Shown here: positions 20,621 through 25,941 of the stretch, in pieces
Numbering within the stretch: position 1 is the stretch's first letter
Layout of the letters: every line of letters starts with the position of its first letter
Source: Brachionus koreanus
Taxonomy: Eukaryota; Rotifera; Eurotatoria; Ploima; Brachionidae
Assembly: GCA_016987375.1 (NCBI GenBank)
Contig: PJRA01000263.1
Location: 726,255-752,195, forward strand
Length of the DNA stretch: 25,941 nt
Direction of reading: 5' to 3'
Program-made: the position numbers and the translations under genes
Notes under the pieces: model-generated
Databases searched by the model: none
What the model saw: only the letters and a program-made list of their open reading frames with translations
Told to the model about the DNA's origin: nothing

Positions 20621-20767
20621 TCAATAAAATTCACGTAGACCAACATAAAAATAAATACTCGATGCATCAAAATTTGAGTCTAAAGCAACATTTAAAGAGT
20701 TTTCGTCTCTAGATCCTTCATCGCCAAGGCCCAACCATTTGAAAAATTTTTGAAAAAATTTAGTCAT
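20621..20767 (-). CDS. Small unknown ORF or single exon, 48 aa
   Basis: This is a short minus-strand frame starting MTKFFQKFFKWLGLGDEGSR, with a much more balanced codon and amino-acid mix (Gly, Asp, Glu, Arg, Ser, Trp) than the AT-rich surroundings. The N terminus would form a basic, aromatic amphipathic helix (F, F, F, F, W on a Lys background) and the rest is acidic. It has no signal peptide and I recognise no family. It could be a genuine microprotein, a first coding exon (a donor may lie near the end), or a relic. The GC rise here is local. Confidence 0.35.
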   Translation of the reverse strand: MTKFFQKFFKWLGLGDEGSRDENSLNVALDSNFDASSIYFYVGLREFY

Positions 20768-21089
20768 TGCTACAATAATTTAAATTTGAAATTAATTTTT
20801 TTTTTTAAGTCTATTTTTATTTTAAAATCCTTTATATACTGTTAAAAATAGTTTTTTAATTTTAAATTGATTTTTTTTCTTAAAAAATTCATATTTGTGA
20901 ACAACTGGTGAAATAACTAAATTAATTACAGAATTATTAATTATTTAACTAATGGAAAATAAATTTTAAAATCAAAAAATCTTGTTTTCTTAATTAGTTT
21001 AAATTTTTAGTCTTTAGATAATGTTCGTTTTGTCATGCATAGACAACGAGATGTAACGAAGAGAAGTTCTTTTAAGATTTTTTTGATTT

Positions 21090-21133
21090 TTTATTTAAAT
21101 TGAAGACATTTAAATGTCTCCAATTTAAATAAA
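21090..21133. repeat. 44-bp loop-less palindrome
   Basis: Arms 21090-21111 and 21112-21133 are reverse complements with a single mismatch and no spacer. The core is AGACATTTAAATGTCT. This is long enough to extrude a cruciform, and it directly abuts a second inverted repeat. Confidence 0.85.
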
Positions 21134-21186
21134 TACTTCAAATAAAATAATTAATAAATTTTTATATTATTTTATTTGAAGTATTT
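21131..21186. repeat. 21-bp perfect inverted repeat with 14-nt loop
   Basis: Arms 21131-21151 (beginning AAATACTTCAAATAAAATAA) and 21166-21186 are exact reverse complements. The first three bases are shared with the palindrome to the left, so the two hairpins are joined back to back. Confidence 0.85.
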
Positions 21187-21479
21187 TAATTTTAAAGATA
21201 AAAAGATACTTTAATTAATCGTTCATAATAAAGTGCGTATCTAAATAAATAATTTTAATAAACAAAGAAATGATTCAAAAAAATAAAAAAAAATAGAAAA
21301 CAAAAACTAAAAAGAAGCATAGTTAAAAATAAGAACACAACTAAAGTGTTTTAAAGTTAGAAAAAGCAAAAAAAAAAGAAAAAAAACAAAGAATTTTAAA
21401 TTTTAAAAAGAATAATAATAAAATGATTAATTGGTAAAATTAATACCGGTCAATTTATTTTAAACACATGGCTTCCTCT

Positions 21480-21735
21480 CTTTCATTAGTCTTTCATTAG
21501 AATTCCCCTTCGATTAGTTCTTTGCTTACCTCCATGTTAATGCTTATCTTCCTACATTACGTAACCCTTGTGTATTGAAGAGCCATTTTTGGTATTTATT
21601 TTTCTTTCATTCTAAGTACATGCCCAAACTATCAGAATCTTTTGCTCTAAATGCATTGACTCAATGGCTCTGAATTTGTTCTTTGGTATAGTTCAGCATT
21701 TGTCAGTGACTCAGGTATACTGGCTTTAAAAAAGA
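21480..21735 (-). mobile_element. LINE ORF2 C-terminal fragment
   Basis: Minus-strand frames give, in order, LTNAELYQRTNSEPLSQCI, then, after a frameshift, GHVLRM-like sequence (FGHVLRMKEK across two frames), then MALQYTRVT and NMEVSKELIE. These are the T-x-x-x-L-Y-x-x-T-x-x-x-P-L-S, RRLRWLGHVLRM and C-terminal helices of non-LTR ORF2 proteins. Multiple frameshifts are present. Only the region after the RT domain survives. Confidence 0.6.
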
Positions 21736-21958
21736 GAATTATATTTAATTGAATTGATTTTTATTTAATTTTTTTTGTGATCACTATAAGAAATTTATAT
21801 TACTATGATAAGTGTATAAAGTCACAAAACTCTTCATTTCAAAAAAAAAATTCAATAAATTAAAATGTAAAAAAGTATTTAGATATTTTATTTAAAAGTT
21901 TTCTTTATCTCTTTTGCCTTAAATTTAAATAAGGATAAGAAATTTTTTTAATTAAAAT

Positions 21959-22276
21959 TTAAAACCATGAACCAAATGAAGCACCACACGATGAACCACA
22001 AGTGCTAATTGGCAATGGAAGAGGTAATGGAAGTGGGGCTGGAGCAGAGCATGGTGAACCACAAGTACTAATTGGCAATGGAAGTGGGGCTGGAGCAGAG
22101 CATGGTGAACCACAAGTGCTGATTGGCAATGGAAGAGGTAATGGAAGTGGGGCTGGAGCAGAGCATGGTGAACCACAAGTACTAATTGGCAATGGTAGAG
22201 GCATAGGTTCTGGAAGAGAAATTGGCAATGGGGCAGCCAAAGACAAGTTAAATGATGAACCACATGGAGAACACAT
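21959..22276 (-). CDS. Cys/Pro/Leu-rich tandem-repeat protein, 105 aa
   Basis: This is a complete small gene. The protein starts MCSPCGSSFNLSLAAP and ends STCGSSCGASFGSWF. Between these lie near-identical repeats of the form ISTCGSPCSAPAPLPLP with 0 or 2 extra LP pairs (17 or 21 aa; 51 or 63 bp). The DNA repeats start at about 21996, 22059, 22110 and 22173 (plus coordinates). CxxPC/CGSxC pairs alternate with Pro-Leu spacers. There is no signal peptide, so a cytoplasmic structural or disulfide/metal-linked role, like the short Cys-repeat sperm or cuticle proteins of other animals, is possible but is inference. Overlapping long frames in the other strand and frame are by-products of the repeat. 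The start is supported by the exact conservation of the ATG and upstream 130 bp in the inverted copy at the window end, and a TATA box lies 46 nt upstream. Confidence 0.72.
   Translation of the reverse strand: MCSPCGSSFNLSLAAPLPISLPEPMPLPLPISTCGSPCSAPAPLPLPLPLPISTCGSPCSAPAPLPLPISTCGSPCSAPAPLPLPLPLPISTCGSSCGASFGSWF
21996..22235. repeat. Coding tandem repeat, 63/51-bp units
   Basis: Successive CCACAAGT starts at 21996, 22059, 22110 and 22173 are spaced 63, 51 and 63 bp. The units are nearly identical, the main difference being deletion of a 12-bp AGAGGTAATGGA-type segment. All length changes are multiples of three, keeping the protein frame. The array has expanded or contracted recently by slippage or unequal exchange. 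Confidence 0.88.
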
Positions 22277-22406
22277 TTTGTTTAGTTTTTTGTGATTGGG
22301 ATGATAAAATATTGAGTTTTGTTTTATAAATGAAATAGATGAATTCTAGGAGTTTTCTCAACTCTATTTTATATGCAATTTTAAAATCAAGTATGCGAAT
22401 CGATTC
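22272..22406 (-). repeat. Left arm of a 135-bp perfect inverted repeat (promoter and start of the Cys/Pro-rich gene)
   Basis: It is an exact reverse complement of 25807-25941. It includes the first ATG-TG bases of the gene and about 130 bp upstream. Similarity stops abruptly at 22407 on the outer side. The other limit is unknown because the partner runs into the end of the window. Confidence 0.93.
22322..22328 (-). promoter_or_regulatory. TATA box of the Cys/Pro-rich gene
   Basis: The minus strand reads TATAAAA 46 nt before the ATG at 22276, implying a 5' UTR of about 15-20 nt. The same element stands at 25885-25891 in the inverted copy. Confidence 0.6.
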
Positions 22407-23085
22407 TATTGATAATTTTGATTTAAATATTTATTTATTACTTCAAATTATCTTTTGGTTTTTTATTCAATAACTATATAACAATTAAATTCATCACAAT
22501 TTATTTTCATATATACACAATCACTTTACTTTAAAGTAATTTCAACTAAAAAAATAAAAAACTAAACCATTTTGCAACAAACATTTTTTTAATTTTATTT
22601 TGAAATTTAATAATTATTAAAAAACGTTGGGTATTAAACAAGCATTACCATAATTTTTTTATTTTTCAAGCTGTTTATTAACACTTTGATTTTTTTTCTA
22701 CATAAAGTAAACAAAACATAATCATTTTTAAAACAAAAATCAAATTTAAAATACAAAAAAAAATTTGAAAACTTAGTTACTTGTTTAAATAACCGTGAAC
22801 AAATACTTGCTTTTGGATATTGCTTGACAAATATTCAAATTCTACCTTATATTTGGTCTTTTGATTTTTTGTCTCATTTATCTAAAGAATATTATTTATG
22901 TGTTTTAATCTAAATTCATTACAATTTTTCACATAATAATTAATTATTTTTTATATTTTTTCACAAATCTTTATTAATTTTCAATGTTTTGTTTTCTGTT
23001 TCTTAATTAAAAATTTTAGTTTTTTTTTGATACACTTTTTTAAGGATTTTTAGAAAAATAGTAGTATTTTCATTTTTTTTTATTT
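22407..23085. other. AT-rich intergenic segment
   Basis: No gene is found. T-rich and A-rich low-complexity sequence fills the space between the Cys/Pro-rich gene promoter and the LINE relic. Confidence 0.5.
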
Positions 23086-24310
23086 TTTATCATTTTTATC
23101 GACATTAACCAGTCTATTTTTGAACTAGTTTATCCAACTTACTGTTTCAACCTACGTTGGCAACACATTTCATTCGTTCACTTATTGGGTAGATAGAAAG
23201 TTTTGCCTTGCTTCACATTTTGTTAGCTGCTATTAAATGCGATGTTTTGCTCCCCTTACTCTTCCACTTGGTTCTTCATTATTAATTGAACTCACAATTA
23301 CAATTGGCATGATTATATTGTTTTTGAATTTTCTAAAATCAAATCAGATCTTCACGCTCTCGCCTATCTTGTAGAGTTTCTAATCCCAACTTAGCTAATC
23401 TTGACTCATAATTCAAACTTCTTATATGTGGAACAAGTTTTGTTGCTCGTCTTTGTACTTGTTCTACTCGAAATTGATCCTTTTTTAAATAAGGATTCCA
23501 AGCAGGCACACAGTATTCTAGATGGGATCTAACATATATTTCGTAAAGTTGCAAAAATGAATGAGCATCTCAATACTAAAATGTTTTTTTCTTGATATAC
23601 TAAGCATGTTATTGGCTTTTATAACCCAGCTATATATTTGCTATCAATTTGATCATTCTATTTTAGTTTGTTATTCACCTTTACCCCAAGATCGCACACA
23701 GTAGTAGTCTCAGCTAATCCATCTCTGATATCATTCGCCTTTAACATTGAGATTTCTTGCCTAGCAACCAGCATTACTTTACATTTGGACTCATTGAACT
23801 CCATAATCTAGCGTTTCGACCACTTAACCATCTTGTCAATGTCATCTTGAATTAGCATTTGATCACTCGTATTTCTAATGAAGCTAATAAATTAAAACGC
23901 GATAAAATGCCTTTGCAAAATCTAAGAATACTACCACAGCACTGAATCATCTATTCAATGCCTCAGTGATGATATCTAGAGTTTCAAGCAAGTTGGTTAC
24001 ACAGGATTTAGCATGCATAAATCCATGTTGATGCACCGACAGTAAATTTTGTTCCAATAAATGCCTTATCATTCAATTTCTTATTAGCTTTTTCATTAAT
24101 CTTATTAGGACCGATAATAGCGATATAGGGCGCTAGTTTTCTAGATTTGTTTTACTACCTTTCTTCTTGTAGACTAGAGTAAAATTTGCTCTTTTCCGAC
24201 ATGCTGGTATCATAATAAACTCGTATGATAATTTGAACAATAAAGACAACGATTCACATAATACATCACTACATTCACTAAGTTCATATGGAATTAGACT
24301 TTGGTTTAAA
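23086..24310 (-). mobile_element. Decayed Jockey/CR1-type LINE, RT to C terminus
   Basis: Read on the minus strand from 24310 down, the frames give LSLLFKLSYEF, IPACRKRANFTLVYKKKGSK, RPISLLSVLIRLMKKLI, HQHGFMHAKSCVTNLLETLD and VVVFLDFAKAF (catalytic Asp region). They continue with MLIQDDIDKMVKWSKR, MEFNESKCKVML, CDLGVKVNNKLK and KANNMLSISRKK. The longest clean frame (23554-23339) follows with the Y-V-R-S-HLEYCVPAWNPYLKKD and RRATKLVPHIRSL motifs, then a C-terminal remnant in broken frames to about 23090 (KFKNRLDWLMS-like). The segment that should hold LYINDL and YADD seems deleted near 23890, between KAF and the DDIDK block. It resembles the element at 6640-8645 and probably belongs to the same clade. 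Confidence 0.88.
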
Positions 24311-24676
24311 AATTTTATAAAATTGCTTTTAAAAACTAAACGTCTTGTTTTTAATTCTAAAAAAACTAGTTATTTTGTCTACATAAAAACTTAATTTTAA
24401 ATTTTTGTTAATTCTCGTATTAAAAATATAGAGGCTCTTTTTTTTTTAATTTTCTTCAATTTTTTAACTAATCTTTTTATCCAAAGCTAGATCCGATTGA
24501 CCTATTGATTTTAATTTGTCGATGAATATTAAATTTTGAGTGTCTGACGGAAATTTAACACACTCATTCAATGATTCTAGTGAATTTTGTTCCATTCCTA
24601 GGGATTTTTGATTCGACTGTCTTTAGAATGAGTTGTCAATTTTTCGATCCTTTATTAAAACAATTAGTGTCCTTTT
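24311..24676. other. AT-rich segment; probable 3' UTR of the Ig-domain gene
   Basis: There is no open frame of note. As the Ig-domain gene runs leftwards and stops at 24677, part of this stretch is likely its 3' untranslated region. Confidence 0.4.
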
Positions 24677-25250
24677 TCATGATAAAATTAAGTTTACGGC
24701 AGTCAAATTTTTTGTCATTTGTTTAAAAACTGCGCTTTCACATGTATATATTTGATACTGTTGAGTTGATTTGTCATTGTGCTCGAATTCGGAATGATCT
24801 GACTTATTGGGCAAAGGCTTGACCACTTTTTCTTTGCCTATTTGCTGCATGCAAATGAGCAAAATAATTGACACAACCAAAATGAAAATCCAAACAGAAA
24901 AAATAATTATCAAAGCTAAAGTTATTTGAGCATTGATCGCTTTAGCTTCAATTAAATAATTAACTTTAATAAATTTTTTTTTCTGTATTTATCTTTTTGT
25001 TTTGCTTCAAACCCAAACTAGGAATTACTTGACCCATTACCAATGGTGCAATTATAAAAACCCAAGTCATCACTATCAGTATTTTTGATTACTAATTTAA
25101 AGCTAGTGGACATTTTAAGCTCTTTAAAATCATCTTGCATAAGGATGAATTTCTCATTTTCTTTTGTTAGATAAACAGTGTTGACTACCATTGAATTATT
25201 GTCCATTTTGAAGAAAGCAGGGCCAGACCGATACATAAAAACAATATCTA
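24677..25250 (-). CDS. Ig-domain single-pass membrane protein, 3' exons (partial)
   Basis: There are two likely exons. Exon A (25250-25041) follows a good TTTTCAG acceptor and encodes the second half of an Ig-like domain. It starts DIVFMYRSGPAFFKM and ends with FKLVIKNTDSDDLGFYNC, containing the canonical D-x-G-x-Y-x-C motif before strand F. Exon B (24963-24677, or from 24945) encodes a G-strand-like KAINAQITLA, a strong transmembrane helix (LIIIFSVWIFILVVSIILLICM) and a cytoplasmic tail of about 55 residues ending NLTAVNLILS. The donor ATTG|GTAATG with acceptor AAAG (77-nt intron) or GAAG (95 nt) keeps the frame; the choice is open. Potential N-glycosylation sites lie in the Ig part. The 5' end with signal peptide and the B-strand Cys is not secured. 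A candidate upstream exon at 25594-25535 (EYAPKTSIELVELVFK) joins in phase 1. Adhesion, receptor or immune roles are all possible. Confidence 0.6.
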
Positions 25251-25806
25251 CTGAAAACATTAGCTTTCATGTGAATCATCATTGTATTTTGACTAAATAT
25301 TAGATCATCAACATAATATTAAAAACCAGAAATAAAGAACAAAAACAAATTAACGATTTTTTTTAGAATCAATTATCTCAACAAAAAAAAACACTATAAT
25401 GAGGTATAAAAGTTCGTTTTTAATAAATCATTTAAAAATTTTAAATAAGAAGTGATCATTTGACCATTGCAATATTTCAAACTTGATTTGTGAAAACACA
25501 TATTCTACTGAGATTACCAAGTCAAGATTCTTACATTTAAACACTAATTCAACCAGCTCTATTGATGTTTTAGGAGCATATTCAGTAGTATTAACTAAAA
25601 TTGCTTGTTCTTATGTTTGCAATTGCCTACAAAAAAAACGCATTAACATTATCAAATCAATCTATATAAACAACCCATTTGGTTAAGTAACAAAAATTTC
25701 TTTTAAAGCATTTCTATTTGCAAAATAAGAATAAAATAATTGAATTTTATTTGACATATTAAGTAAAAAATTAACAATCAAATAACTATTATAAATTAAA
25801 TCAATT
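25251..25806. other. Upstream of the Ig exons; mostly intron or intergenic
   Basis: There is no secure gene. On the minus strand, after a TTTTAG acceptor at 25596-25595, a frame reads NTTEYAPKTSIELVELVFKC, resembling an Ig B strand. It either splices at AAAT|GTAAGA (25534) to the Ig exon at 25250 or reads on to a stop near 25430. The plus-strand frame at 25483-25686 is regarded as a shadow. Confidence 0.3.
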
Positions 25807-25884
25807 GAATCGATTCGCATACTTGATTTTAAAATTGCATATAAAATAGAGTTGAGAAAACTCCTAGAATTCATCTATTTCATT

Positions 25885-25891
25885 TATAAAA
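25885..25891 (+). promoter_or_regulatory. TATA box of the second Cys/Pro-rich gene
   Basis: The sequence TATAAAA lies 46 nt before the ATG at 25937, identical in sequence and spacing to the copy at 22322-22328. Confidence 0.6.
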
Positions 25892-25936
25892 CAAAACTCA
25901 ATATTTTATCATCCCAATCACAAAAAACTAAACAAA

Positions 25937-25941
25937 ATGTG
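25937..25941 (+). CDS. Start of a second Cys/Pro-rich gene, cut by the window end
   Basis: Only ATGTG is present, i.e. Met plus the first two bases of what is Cys in the paralogue at 21959-22276. The call rests on exact identity of the 130-bp upstream region, including the TATA box. If the coding part has not diverged, the product would begin M-C-S-P-C. The gene would be divergent (head-to-head) from its paralogue, with about 3.66 kb between the two start codons. Confidence 0.5.

Larger units (their letters stand above)
20768..21470. other. AT-rich intergenic segment with two adjacent long hairpins
   Basis: No gene is seen. The notable content is the palindrome pair at 21090-21186, listed separately. 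Confidence 0.5.
25807..25941 (+). repeat. Right arm of the 135-bp perfect inverted repeat (promoter of a second Cys/Pro-rich gene)
   Basis: It is an exact reverse complement of 22272-22406, reaching the last base of the window, so the true repeat may be longer. The minus-strand 63-codon frame at 25683-25874 overlaps it and is regarded as spurious. Confidence 0.93.

Noticed and set aside
21952..22263. Minus-strand 103-codon His/Leu/Cys-rich frame
   Set aside because: It is a shifted frame of the same tandem repeat. A repeat whose unit is a multiple of three keeps all frames open, so its length is not evidence for a gene.
22002..22295. Plus-strand 97-codon frame with Gly/Asn/Ala-rich repeats (IGNGSGAGAEHGEP-like)
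   Set aside because: It is the complement of the Cys/Pro-rich repeat gene. The conserved ATG and promoter in the inverted copy support the minus-strand frame, and this one has no comparable start context.
25683..25874. 63-codon minus-strand frame at the right end
   Set aside because: It overlaps the duplicated promoter, is low complexity, and the corresponding frame is not kept beyond the repeat boundary in the left copy.

Overview
This window is AT-rich eukaryotic DNA (I estimate well over 70% A+T) from an invertebrate animal. It has animal gene families (S1 serine proteases, a P2X ATP-gated channel, an Ig-domain membrane protein), very short introns (47 nt in the P2X gene), many decayed non-LTR retrotransposons of the Jockey/CR1 type and one hAT-like MITE. 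The style fits a lophotrochozoan such as a monogonont rotifer. That assignment is inference; Hydra-like or flatworm genomes are alternatives.

Layout. 1-6.6 kb: two paralogous single-exon S1 protease genes on the minus strand (687-1640 and 4274-5227), both 317 aa. A decayed LINE fragment (2.0-2.4 kb) and a 379-bp hAT-like MITE with a perfect 8-bp target duplication (3427-3805) lie between them. The first protease keeps the His-Asp-Ser triad; the second has Ala in place of the catalytic Ser and is a predicted dead homologue. 6.6-10.0 kb: a graveyard of non-LTR retrotransposons on the plus strand. 10.16-12.84 kb: a complete three-exon P2X receptor gene (minus strand, 431 aa after joining), with another LINE fragment inside its large first intron. 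12.85-20.6 kb: a very AT-rich stretch with no convincing gene, apart from a possible transposase relic near 19.2 kb and palindromes. 20.6-22.3 kb: a small unknown ORF, a striking pair of long hairpins (21090-21186), a LINE 3' fragment, and a short Cys/Pro/Leu-rich tandem-repeat protein gene (21959-22276, minus). 23.1-24.3 kb: a decayed LINE (minus). 24.68-25.25 kb: the 3' exons of an Ig-domain single-pass membrane protein (minus).

The last 135 bases of the window are an exact inverted copy of the start codon and promoter-proximal region of the Cys/Pro-rich gene. A second, divergently oriented member of that family therefore begins at 25937 and runs out of the window. The strongest leads are this head-to-head pair with an identical promoter, the active/inactive protease pair, the MITE and the adjacent hairpins. 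No link between the genes in a common pathway is visible; the window looks like ordinary intergenic animal DNA with scattered secretory and membrane genes.
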